NCBI GenBank assembly: GCA_009763385.1
Contig: CM019822.1
Coordinates: 8,030,127-8,094,126, forward strand
Length of the DNA stretch: 64,000 nucleotides
Direction: 5' to 3'
Origin: Coix lacryma-jobi var. lacryma-jobi
Lineage: Eukaryota; Streptophyta; Magnoliopsida; Poales; Poaceae
The position numbers and the translations under genes were made by a program. The notes beneath the pieces were generated by a model that saw only the letters and a list, made by a program, of their open reading frames with translations, made no database searches and was not told where the DNA came from. How positions within the stretch are numbered: position 1 is the stretch's first letter; each line of letters opens with the position of its first letter. Positions 1-10,375 of this stretch are shown here, one piece after another.

Positions 1-24
1 TAAAAGAACAGCGCAAGTGGAGTG

Positions 25-87
25 ATGCAGCCGAGGGGGCCAGACCAGACGAAGGGACGGCGGGGAGGTGGCAAGGCGCAGAGATAG
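25..87 (+). other. upstream ORF in the NF-YA leader
   Basis: A 20-codon reading frame starts at an ATG at 25 and stops with TAG at 85-87, 43 bases before the predicted NF-YA start at 131. It lies in what should be the 5' leader of the NF-YA mRNA. uORFs are known in plant NF-YA leaders, so a translational control role is possible, but the transcription start is outside or at the edge of the window. Confidence 0.35.
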
Positions 88-130
88 CAGCTTCGCTTGG
101 CGGACGCACCGAGGGAGGCGCGTGGGAGCC

Positions 131-3100
131 ATGCTTCTCCCCTCTTCGTCGTCCTCTTCCGCTTCCGAAGGTTTCCATCTCTCTCCCCGCCATAGGACTA
201 GACGACTAGTGTCCCTGTTGCTGTGTCGGTCCGCCATGTACGCCTCCCTGGATAGCTCTGGTATACTGCAGCCATGCTTTGTTGGAGCGTGTTTCTTTCC
301 CCGCATGCGTTCTTGGTCTCCGAAATAGTGGATGAGATGTTTCTGTATTTGTTAAAGGTGGTGGAATCTTTTAGGATCTGAGGCTGTGTTTTTTGCAGTT
401 AAGCATCTTCTTTTGATGTGGGGTTATGTATGTGTGCTATCGGACTTGGTGGTATCTCCCTTGGAATCACAGGTTGACTAGTCTTTGTGGACTTGGGGCG
501 CTGCTATTGGATGCCTGAGGTGAAGGGTCTCTAACATGATGCGTTCCTTGCCTTCCTTGCCATGAACTGGTGGTAGCTTGGAGTTGTTCCTGACTATTAG
601 TCTTGGCAATTCTTGGAATTTGGGATCTCTAATAAGTTCTAGTTTTGTAGCAGTCGTTCCTGGATATGCTTATATAGTGCCATTTGTTTATTTCGGCACA
701 CATGTTCTGTGGATTAGAACTGATGTGATTCATGACTAATCTCCTGTCTTTCATCTTTAATTATGTTCCGTTTGCTCTTTTCACTTACGGTACGTTGTTT
801 TCTTTCCATACATTTAGAAGGTTTCCTGGTGTACATGTTCTTACTTCTTTATAGGATAGTGAAGTTGTGAAATATAGTAGTGTCTTGAAGTTTTTATTTG
901 CTATTTGTTGCCTAAAAGACACATGAGATCAGGCCTGCCCAGGTGGAGCTAGCAAACTTAAATTAGCAATTCAGGTATCAGAATGTATTTCTATTATCCA
1001 GCCTGTGAAGTGTGCATTATAGGCAGATCAAGCTTTTAAGTGTTATGAGTCGCAAAAAAAGCTTTTAAGTGTTATGGTTCTTGTTCTGTTTTAGAAAATT
1101 TCGGTGATAGATCAAAGAGATTTTTTGTTAAATCGATTATCTCAGTCCCATAGCCATAAGGGAAGCTCAACTTGCTCATGTAGTCATGTTTCTTGAGTGA
1201 CAACACATAATGAACTTGGATCTTGGGGCATCGAATAAACATAACATTTATGCATCCTCCTTTTTTCTGATGAGCATAAGTTACATAACGTTAACAATTA
1301 CGTGACTCCATTTTTTTATGGAGGATGTGAGTCGTGACTAAAAATTAGCACAAGTAGTAAGATGCTTGTTCCTAGCCTTCTTACCCCAGGGAACACACAT
1401 TGATTTCTGTTCTTGCTGATAGTAGCTGAACATGTCCCCTCCATGATGCAGAAATGTCTTTAGCTATACCATAATTTGAATTCTTTAGCCATCAACTTCT
1501 ATTGTGACATGGCTTTAAAATTTACCGAAAATATTACATTAAATAGTATTTTTCAAGGCAACTCTAACCATATAGTTTCTACTTGGACAGTCTTAATATT
1601 AGGCATTGAGGGTCAAAACTCAAAGAGTTTGATAACACACTTTACTGAACAATATATACCTTTTCCCCGCTGGGAGTAACCATTTTATTTCTCTCGTTTT
1701 CTAGGGAAAAGCTTTCTAAAATAGGCACAACTTGTGAGTCGACATAGTAACACCACACTAGGTAGAAATAAAATGACAATAACAAGATACCAGTTTCGAC
1801 CTTTATTCTGTCAGTATAAGCACCACCCAAGGAAGAATTACTGTGTATTCAAAGGATGCCATTAATTACTTATCTTCAGTTTCGGACCCTTTGCACATTC
1901 AAATATATTTTAGTAATTTAACAAAGTGAAACAATGCTTTCATTTCTTTTATCAGGTTACTCCTTCGGTAAAACAGTTGACGATCATATGAGATCAACTT
2001 TGAGTTTTGATAACAAGCAACCTCCATTTGCAAGTCAAAACATTGACTACAGTCAAACAATAGTAAGACTTATGGTGATCTCGAGCTTTAGTTTTTCAAT
2101 ACTGATAAAGTCACAATCCTACTTTACTTTTTAAGAGTTCATTTCTTTATATAGGTTTTTTGGATTTGATTTTTCTACCTACACACAGGCTTGCATATCA
2201 TACCCATACAATGATTCTGGCTCAGGAGGTGTTTGGGCAGCCTATGAGTCACGCACTAGCGCTGCCACTGTGGTATGCCCTTATACTGAATTGTTGTACT
2301 AAAATCTCTGAGGACTTCTCATGCATTTAAAATTTTACATAATAATGTTATTCAGGAAAACTTTTCAGTTTATTCTGAATGTATTCTGTTATTTTATCTT
2401 AATGGACCATCGTGCTACGATTTAACATAGAATCTTCAAGTGGGCTATTAGCCGAGTACCTTATCTGTTTTCCATTTGAAGCAGTTATTTTTTGGAAACC
2501 TTAGTTCCTTACATTAGCATGTACATATTCCGTTCTTTCCGGCATATTTACATTGCCCTTTTATTCGAGAACACTGTGCCATACTGACAGGCATGGAGGG
2601 AAAATATGTGGCTACTAGTTATAAGATGATTGTAGCTGCTTGTATTCTCCATTTCTGAATAATATTAGAAGGCTAGGATCATAGAAATCAATTTTTGTCT
2701 ATTTGTGCAACTTTGACACTGATTTTGCAATTTTCCTTATGCAAATACATTGTTTCATAACTCATTCTACTATTTAGAAAATTAGAACTGAGAAAAAGGA
2801 TCATATCCATTGGTTCCCTGGCTGGTTATTTCAGAAGGTATACTAGCAAGTTTTTTTTTTTTTTTTGGGGGGGGGGGGGTGGTGTAATAACTTGTGTCCA
2901 AATTGTTGCTTTTGATGACATGCACCTTTCCTTAACAATGACTCTACAGGTACCCAGATAGTTGCTGCTACTTGTACTTGTCTAAATTGTCTTGTACTAT
3001 CACCACATAAAAAAATGTTCTCTAGGTTTCCATTACATGCCAGTGTTTATCCACATATCGAGGCATCCATCCATCAATATACAGCTTGTTTATCAGAATT

Positions 3101-3846
3101 TTCATTATAACATTATTACTTCTGTGGCTTTTGTCTGATCACATGTATTTAAAGCAGTTCCGTTCCCAAATTGCTGGTGGAGGTACATCCGCAAGAATTC
3201 CCTTGCCTTTGGAATTAGCAGAGACTGAACCCATATATGTGAATCCCAAACAATATCACGGGATACTCCGCAGAAGACAGTTACGTGCCAAGTTAGAGGC
3301 TCAGAACAAGCTAGTCAAAGCCCGAAAGGTCCGTGTTATTTAATCCCTTATTATTTACTTTGATCTTGCTGTCTCACCTCTCAACATGCAACCTTACACT
3401 TGGCCTAATGCTGGATACAATCTCCATGGCAGCCTTACCTTCATGAGTCTAGGCATCTTCATGCAATGAAGAGGGCACGAGGTTCTGGTGGACGATTCCT
3501 CAACACTAAGCAGCTCCAGCAGCAACAGCAGTCTCACACTGCCCCCACCAGGTCCACTACAAATGGCACCAGCTCCTCAGGTTCAACTCATCTACGGCTT
3601 GATGGTGGCGCAGCTGGAGATCGATCTATGTCGGCACCCAAAACAATGGCCTCACAAGACAGTAGAAAGAAGGATGTTTCTTCAGCTCTTGCCTTCACTG
3701 TGACTCCAATAATGTTGCGCAGAGATGACGCCTTCTTGCAGCACCCAAGCCATCATCATCTCAGTTTTTCTGGCCATTTTGGGCAGGCAAGCATGCGAGC
3801 TGGGATGCATAATGGAAGTCAGCATAGGGTTCCAGCTATGAGATGA
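131..3846 (+). CDS. NF-YA: NF-YA (HAP2/CBF-B) CCAAT-binding transcription factor subunit, five exons
   Basis: NF-YA is the sequence-specific subunit of the nuclear NF-Y trimer and binds CCAAT boxes with NF-YB and NF-YC. Coding exons by splice signals and phase: 131-170, 1956-2062, 2189-2272, 3158-3328, 3433-3846, giving about 271 residues. Each join keeps frame, and all introns are GT-AG. The start MLLPSSSSSSASEG is chosen because its phase-1 donor joins exon 2 exactly. The NF-YB/C-interaction helix (EPIYVNPKQYHGILRRRQLR onward) covers about residues 101-127. The DNA-binding part (HESRHLHAMKRARGSGGRF) follows at about 135-156, split by the intron at 3329-3432. The tail has a Gln run and Ser/Thr-rich stretches, as usual for the family. 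Intron 1 is about 1.8 kb and intron 3 (885 bp) holds a T/G homopolymer at about 2850-2880. All key binding residues are intact. The family call is secure; the exact NF-YA number is not assigned. Confidence 0.93.
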
Positions 3847-5112
3847 CGATTTGCATTGCGAACCATAGCTGGTGATCCAGGCTTCTAGGGCCCTAGTGTC
3901 CGGTGTGGTCTCAGTGTTTCAGGCAATTCATCCTTGGCTTAATTTCTGGTTTGTTATTAGAAGGTACCAAATGTATTGTGGCCATAGAGCCCATAAACCT
4001 GGGTTTCATTGCTGACACTCCTACACAAAATATTGTTGCAGTGGCGTGTGTTACAATAAACCTTATCTTTTTGGTGATAGTAGTACATTATGCTGTACAA
4101 TTTGCCTTTATCCTGTGCTGCCAATTATTGTGTAATGGTCAGTTGTCCACTTTATGGCGTCAACACCTGTTTGTCACAACATCTGCTTAGTTACTACTGT
4201 ACTCTGTGGTGGAGTGGTCCGTCCTAGCTATGATTTTCCTAATTTTTAGCAGCACAAACTAGAATGCAGTAACTTCAGGCCATGGATATGAATCTTCATA
4301 AGTTGCTTGTATGTACATCACAAATCAAACCTGAAATAATACTAGAGTAGTTACAATTTACAAAAGATGATACATCTGCAATGAAAATTTTCATCCTTCT
4401 ATTTTGAACAAAAGATGATACGGAGTACATCTCTATTTCTATTACACGATAGATCATGGACATAATCCTATCAATACCCTATGCTAGCACTCCGGTATCT
4501 GAAAACAAACTATTGATCATCTTTCCATAAAAACACAAACTTATACTATCATATATTGGCCAAGAGCAGAGTAGTTGTAGCAAAAACAGAGGACACCATG
4601 ACCCCAGTCCTACAAGCTTATGAACTATGAATAAAGGATCAAAGTTCAGGAATAATAGGCACTGACTATCAACGAGGAGCGGCACTGGCTTAGGTGATCG
4701 AAGTTGTGCAACACTTGCTTCGTGATGTCCATTCGTCGTATGGTTGCCAAAACCATCTTAAAACACTCCACACTAACCTCACACATAATGCACGTGCCAC
4801 AAACCTATGATATGAATATATATTTTATCACAATAGCAGCACCTGTACCATACATACACCAATTTGTCAAGTTATTGTAACTATTTGAGCAGTTCACATG
4901 TTGTTCGACTAATCTGCATCCACTTGTCAAGTTGTTATACAATGAATGTAATTTACTCTTTTCTGAATCACAGAACATCAAGTTTTTTTTTTTGGAAAGA
5001 GGGGATTACTACCTATCAAAACATGTATATGGGCCGTGATACAGGTGTTCTTTTCTTATCTAGCTTAATCTGTCATGTAAATCTCAAGACCCCTTATATT
5101 TGTGGATGGAGG
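3847..5112. other. NF-YA 3' UTR and intergenic DNA
   Basis: The first 300-500 bases are the likely 3' UTR, which includes the miR169 site. No clear single polyadenylation signal was chosen. From about 4.4 kb the DNA is AT-rich intergenic sequence with no supported gene. Confidence 0.5.
3920..3940 (+). promoter_or_regulatory. miR169-type target site in NF-YA 3' UTR
   Basis: The 21 bases 73 nt after the stop read CAGGCAATTCATCCTTGGCT plus T. The expected complement of plant miR169 is CAGGCAAGTCATCCTTGGCTA, so about 19 of 21 positions agree and the seed-pairing end is intact. miR169 cleavage of NF-YA mRNAs through a 3' UTR site is established in plants. The mismatch lies outside the cleavage-critical centre. 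Confidence 0.85.
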
Positions 5113-5470
5113 GAGTAGCCAAAATCAGGATGTAATAAATAGATCATAGTTTTGTTTAGCAGCAATTAGAAGTATCTATACTGCTTGACATCCAAAGAAA
5201 GAAGTATCAGTACTATGCTACTCCGTATAACGTATACTGAGAGTAGCAAAAATCAGGATGTAATAAATAGATCATAGTTTTGTTTAGCAGCAATTAAAAG
5301 TATCTATACTGCTTGACACCCAAAGAAAGAAGTATCAATACTATGCTATAAGTATACTGAGAGTAGCCAAAATCAGGATGTAATAAATAGATCATAGTTT
5401 TGTTTAGCAGCAACTAAAAGTATCACACCCAAAGAAAGAAGTATCAATACTATGCTATAAGTATACTGAC
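5113..5470 (+). repeat. three tandem copies of a ~120 bp repeat
   Basis: Units begin with GAGTAG at about 5113, 5241 and 5361. Each contains AATCAGGATGTAATAAATAG, a TTTGTTTAGCAGCAA core and AAAGAAAGAAGTATCA. The third is shortened by about 12 bp. A fourth diverged copy lies at about 6711-6764 and continues after 22,323, interrupted by the copia element. Confidence 0.85.
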
Positions 5471-5594
5471 AAGAACCACAATTTGCCGGAACGTTTCAAG
5501 TTTTGCGGGAGTCTCTCGCAACCAGTTGCTCCAAGCCGATTATCTAAATGAAATTAGTAAAGAAATTAATGATGTAAAATCGTGAATTTTCCGC

Positions 5595-5600
5595 TATAAA
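5595..5600 (+). promoter_or_regulatory. TATA box of defensin-like gene A
   Basis: TATAAA lies 44 bp upstream of the ATG at 5644, in the context CTATAAAACTAC followed by CCCCACCTCA. The same context precedes gene B, so the two promoters are homologous. Confidence 0.65.
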
Positions 5601-5643
5601 ACTACACCCCACCTCACTACCTCAGCCGTTCAGAATCATAGCC

Positions 5644-6067
5644 ATGAGAATGAGAACCTACCATGGAGCACTGCTCCTCGTCCTTGCCATGGTACGGTGA
5701 TCGCGATGCTGTCAACAGGTAATTAACGATGCATTTAAGCAGCAGGACCGTTTGTTTCACCACACGACATATATAGCGTCATCAGTTCATAGCAATGCCG
5801 TAGTGATCTGAGCTCCATTTCTCGCTCCCTACAGGGATCTGCGCAGGCACAGCACCGGTGCCAGCGCCGGCGCCGAACTGGCTGGAGTACCCGAAGCCGG
5901 AGCACAAGTGCTGGCAGGTCTTGTCCAACAGCGGCTGCGAGCAAAAGGCGTGCAACGACGACTGCTTCATCAAGCTCAAGGGCGCTGGAGTGTGCCTCCA
6001 TGGGAGCGACCGAGTCGCGTGCTGGTGCAACTACCCCTGCAAGTCGCCGCCGACGCCCGCATGGTGA
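5644..6067 (+). pseudogene. defensin-like (CS-alpha-beta) secreted peptide gene A, broken in exon 1
   Basis: The layout matches the other cluster genes. Exon 1 (5644-5718) encodes a hydrophobic signal peptide starting MRMRTYHGALLLVLAM. The donor is at 5719 and the acceptor AG at 5833-5834. Exon 2 (5835-6067) has eight spaced cysteines after its first one: C-x8-C-x4-C-x3-C-x9-C-x8-C-x-C-x3-C. The CxxxC, CxC and GxC marks of defensin folds are all present. Compared with gene B, exon 1 carries five extra bases (GTACG or TACGG) near 5691-5696, which shift frame and give a TGA at 5698-5700. The extra bases also create a GTACGG donor-like site, but splicing there leaves the wrong phase for exon 2. 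Exon 2 itself is intact, so the loss looks recent. The peptide would be secreted; antimicrobial or signalling function is inferred from the family only. Confidence 0.72.
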
Positions 6068-6764
6068 CAGCATTATGCATGGCCATATACAGGCAGCAGG
6101 CCGCCGAGATGACGTTTAGATTCGCGTGACATTCTAGCATCCTCCTAGAGGCGAGGCTGCTTGTTTTTGCTAGTGTCAAATCTAGGCGAGGCTCCTAGAT
6201 GGACGACGCGAGTTCGTCTTCACGCCTTTCACTTTGAGATGAATTGGGTGCCATGCCAACACAACGCATAAGTACAATCTCGCTCTGAATTCCGACATAG
6301 ACAACTCGAACATGCATCTCTCTATTCTATATACTCCAGAGTCCAAAGACTTGCGCTTTTCTTTCTCAAATCCTAACGCTGATGCCAACGTCTCAGGTTG
6401 CGGCGATTAGTCCACTGGCTAGTGGCTAGGAGTAAGAACGGAATTGGCAGCATCACTCGATAGTTCAATCCTCCTCGTAGGCAAAACAACGAATGTCTTG
6501 GGGAACATTGTAAGTTTGTAACGCTGGATCTAGTAAGTGGTAACGGACGGACCAAGCAAAAAAGTTGTGTTTGCCCAGACAACCTGACTTCCAGATCCAC
6601 ATAGAGTTGATTAATGTTTCTATCCACTACATAAATAAGATTTCTACTACTGGAATTTAGGAGAAAAATTAAAATTAAAGAAAGTTTGCATCCACTATAT
6701 TACTATTGGTTTAATAGATCATAGTTTTGTTTAGCCGCAATTAAAAGTATCTATACTTCTTGAC
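6068..6764. other. intergenic DNA with a fourth copy of the 5.1-kb repeat
   Basis: No gene was seen. Bases 6711-6764 (AATAGATCATAGTTTTGTTT onward to CTTCTTGAC) are a diverged copy of the 5113-5470 repeat. The copia element begins immediately after its TTGAC. Confidence 0.6.
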
Positions 6765-7047
6765 TGAAGGACCGAAAGTGCCAAAGCAAGGCGACCAGAG
6801 GGAGGGTGAATGAGAGTCTCAAATTTCTTTTCAGAAACTTTGTGCTGTTGTCCCAAAAATCAACCCCAAGAGCAAACCTAGAGATTGCAAATGTCCACGA
6901 CCCTAGATGTAGGGTGGATGCTTCCAAGAAGCACAGCGGGACACTATACAACTCTAGAAACCCAACGCAAAAGCCGGAAATCAAATCTGACAAAGGACGA
7001 ACGAACCACGAACGAAAACGTGCAGACTGCACTTGACCGGACTCTGG

Positions 7048-7345
7048 CCAGCGTCCGGTCAGTGGGCACCAGACACGTCCGGTCAGGCAAAACCCAGTTT
7101 GGAAACTCTCTGAGTTGGACCGGACTCACACTCACTGAGCGTCCGGTCACACCTAGAGCGTCCGGTCACAAGAGCCACACCCAATGAACAGGACAAGGAG
7201 CGTGTCTGGTCTAGCGAAGAAAGGAGCGTCCGGTCAAGTCACAGAGCGTCCGATCAGTTCGCAGAACTGGTTTCACTCGGCCTTCAACGACCGGACGCAC
7301 TGAGTCAGCGTCCGATCGTTGAGCAGTGAGCGTCTGGTCACCCCG
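7048..7345. repeat. array of ~10 CGTCCGGTCA motifs in the LTR
   Basis: The decamer CGTCCGGTCA and close variants (CGTCCGATCA, CGTCTGGTCA, and one in the opposite sense) recur about ten times in 300 bp. The other LTR has the same array, interrupted by the solo LTR at 16715. It could be a cluster of protein-binding sites or structured RNA; the function is unknown. Confidence 0.75.
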
Positions 7346-8123
7346 AAACTGCACCGTTCTTCCGTGGATTCAACTCGATCTCCTCCGAATCAAAAGCACT
7401 AAGGCTTAGACTTGGTATGAGGAGTTCCAAGGAGGTTAGTGAGCTACCCCTAAGAGATCATGGCTCGAACCTAACTCCAAATCGATGAATCGGAAGAATT
7501 CGGGGCAAGGGGGACAAAAACCGATTCGAAAACGAAAAATCGATCGATCTACTAGCTCGTGAGGTTAGAGGTGAATTCCTTCGGTGGAAAGAAGTGCCTC
7601 ACGATCTAGAACAACTCAGTTCAAACGGAATCGAAAACGACGCAACGAGTAGAGAGATCGATCACCGGGAAAATCGTGGAGAAAAGGAACCCGCGAAGAA
7701 CAACATCAAAACGCGAATCACAACCACGAATTTGCAACCGTGTGGCTACCACACGCTACAATGATGAGATTACGGTCTCACTTCCTCAAAATCTCATGGA
7801 CACAGAGGTATGGTTCTCTGCGGATCTCAGTAGCTACAACAGGGAATGGGAGAGAGGAAACCCTAGGTGGAAAATAGCAAATGACTAAGATAGTTTGGGA
7901 GGTGGGTGTCTCCCCCTACTTATACTAATTCTAATTTCCACTCTACCCCCTAATTATTTACAGAGCGAACCAGCTAAACCCTAAGGTTATTCTAGACCAA
8001 CTCGAAGTAGATGCTGATCCGACGGCCACGCCCGCACAACTGGTAGCGTTGCCTCGACGCAACCTCACCGATTGCCGCCACGTGCCGCCATCGCTCTGCT
8101 CGTCCTTTTCACGGACCTCACCC

Positions 8124-8385
8124 CCGGTTTTGAGGCCGAAACCAGGAAACCTGTCTTCACGACCAACCCCTGATTTTGAGGCCCAAACCGGGAAACCTGC
8201 CGTCCATCGCCTGAGTTTTGTGGCCCAAACTCAGAAACCCGTCAGCGCCCAGGTTTTGAGGCCCAAACCTGGAAACCGTCCTCAGCCCGAGTTTTGTGGC
8301 CCAAACTCGGAAACCGGCCACACCCAGGTTTTGTGGCCCAAACCTGGAAACCGTCCACCGGTGGTTTTTCTGTGGCTCAACCACC
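8124..8385. repeat. array of seven short hairpins with co-varying stems (3' LTR copy)
   Basis: Each unit is a 7-base arm, a loop close to TGWGGCCC, and the complementary arm, often followed by GGAAACC. The arms are CAGGTTT/AAACCTG (8250-8271, 8325-8346), TGAGTTT/AAACTCA (8212-8233), CGAGTTT/AAACTCG (8288-8309) and GGTGGTT/AACCACC (8360-8385). Two more diverged units lie at 8124-8145 and 8170-8192. Variable bases change on both sides of the stem together. Confidence 0.85.
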
Positions 8386-8736
8386 AAACCGGCGCCGTAG
8401 AGGGGATGCACCGCCCGTGCACCCCGTCCACCGACACGTGTCCCCAGGTCCCCGACCCAAGCAACGTCGTGCCCCACAAGTCTTCGCTCATCGCTGTCCC
8501 AGGCTGTCAGCCACCACAGCTGATCCTCAGGCCACCGGTCCCTCAGTTCAAGCCTCACGTCCGCCCTTCACCGCTCCCAGTCCGTCGGCACGGCACGTCT
8601 CTACTTGACCTTCACCTTGCCCTCGATCACTGTCTCCGTGCTCGACACCTGCACAACACAAGCCAAAGAACATGCGCATCAAACCAGTTGACAATCACTC
8701 ATCACTCAAGATCCGGCATACACCCATGTATCCGCA

Positions 8737-8752
8737 ATCTCCCCCTTGATGA
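8737..8752 (-). other. polypurine tract of the copia element
   Basis: On the minus strand TCATCAAGGGGGAGAT directly abuts the 3' LTR start TGCGGATACATGG. This is the usual position of the plus-strand primer. Confidence 0.85.
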
Positions 8753-10375
8753 GTGCATTGTCAACTACCAACACAAATCATAATGAAGTAGAAGAAGGAG
8801 GAAGAAGGAGAAGTAGAGAACTCGTCCAAATGACCCAAAAGCATAACAAAGCCAGAAGAAGGTCAAGTGAAAGAGCAAGACAACTTGGTCCCCAAAGACA
8901 TGGGCAACGGCTCGACGCAACCAAGCAAAACAAAGCTAGCCCTCAAGAAGAGGTAGAACAGGCTCAACACCGCTAGCAGGAAAGCTCAATACCAATCGAA
9001 ATATCAATTGAAGTTCAAGCAAAATAGAGCTAGCCCTCAAGAAGAGGCAGAACGGGCTCAACACCACTAGCGAGAAAGCTCGATACCAACTGAAGAATAG
9101 AAGAGCTAGCTCGATACCAATTAAAGAACATGTCGGCAAAGTCACTAGTCCCTCAAGAAAGAGGCAAAGGCTCAACACAACTAGCTACCAAACATGCTCC
9201 GAACCAATTGGAAAAATGCTCCATACCAATTAAAAATTCATCAAACGAGCATGAAACGAGCAAGCTCCCCCTCCAATAGTGCACACAACTCAGATATGAT
9301 ATTATGATTTCTCCCCTTATGATTTGACAAAATTCTCCCCCTTAGTTGATAATGCACTATCAAGCAAACTTCTCCTTTCCAAATGCATATGAGTTAACAG
9401 TGCAAGTTAGCAGCTTCAGGAATATAGTCAATAGAATGAAAAGATGCTTTACAAAGTGCTGGTCCGACGACTCAACAACATACACACCATGCTAGCAAAG
9501 GCTCAAACTGATCACAAAATACAAAATATGAACATATGAGCAAAGTGAGCAGTTTTAGCCAAAAAGGTATTCACCATCAAAATAGCACTAAACATGTATA
9601 GACAGGAAGTCAAACAAGTGCTAAACATGTATACAAGGTGAACTACCCCTAGCAAAGTTCAATCATCATGCTACAGAATGAAACATATACTTGTGATTTC
9701 AGTTTTTATCGGAGTTGCAGCGGTGAAATTACACAAGTTCAGAAATCAGCATGTGATTGCGAGAGGTTGAAAGCATGTCATTGCCTAACTTTTCAACCGA
9801 GCTAAGCCTATGCATAAGCAATCGGAAGCTTAAAGCGTCGGTTTCGGTCATACACTACACGACTCAAGTTTAACTCAAAGTGCAATGAGAAACAGTCTCG
9901 ATACCGTGATGTGCTGACAAGCAATCCCATCTCGATCTTTTCAAATCACTTAAAACTTGGTTCAATTTTATAATAGAATATGAACATACCAAGCAAGTGA
10001 ATGACTCAGAACTAGAGACATAGCAACCTAACATATATGAAAAGCACAAGTGAATTCAACACATTCTACACATGCTAGTTGCATATCTCAATGGTGAACA
10101 ATTTCAAGTTTTATGTTCATTAAGCAAATTCACCATTCATAAAATAGCTCAGCTCATAACATGTATCAGTGATCAGAAAGAGCATAAGCTACAAGTATCA
10201 TCATATAGCATCAGAGCATACTAGACAGAGCATAATCACATTCTAAAGATTATATACATGAAGCTCAGAATGCATAGATGCATGATGAAATGCAAAGACT
10301 AACCTAACAAAAATGAAAACAAAACAAAGGAAAAAGAGTCAGCCTATGATACAAGAACCAAAATGTTTCCCTCAT
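8753..10375 (-). other. non-coding spacer between pol and 3' LTR, with a short repeat array
   Basis: SIRE-type elements may carry an env-like ORF here, but no supported frame exists. Between about 8930 and 9230 the phrase GCTAGCCCTCAAGAAGAGG and related text (AACACCACTAGC, CTCGATACCAA) recurs at least three times. The rest is A-rich and unremarkable. Confidence 0.6.

Larger units (their letters stand above)
6765..8736 (-). repeat. 3' LTR of the copia element
   Basis: It matches 16260-16714 plus 20808-22317 almost base for base. It starts TGAAGGACCGAAAGTGCC on the + strand and ends ATGTATCCGCA. It is 12 bases longer than its partner because one CCGGTCAGT-type motif near 7050 is absent in the other copy. 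No coding potential is credited; long open frames here follow the repeat array. Confidence 0.93.

Noticed and set aside
5113..5470. Regular repeats considered as a CRISPR-like array
   Set aside because: Units are contiguous ~120 bp tandem copies without unique spacers, in plant DNA.
5692..5697. GTACGG as the real donor of gene A, which would rescue the gene
   Set aside because: It leaves exon 1 in phase 0, while both plausible exon 2 acceptors (5834, 5846) need phase 1.
8049..8783. 244-residue frame (and its counterpart at 21,477-22,328)
   Set aside because: It runs through the LTR hairpin array; the apparent peptide repeats reflect the DNA repeat. It is in an LTR and antisense to the element.
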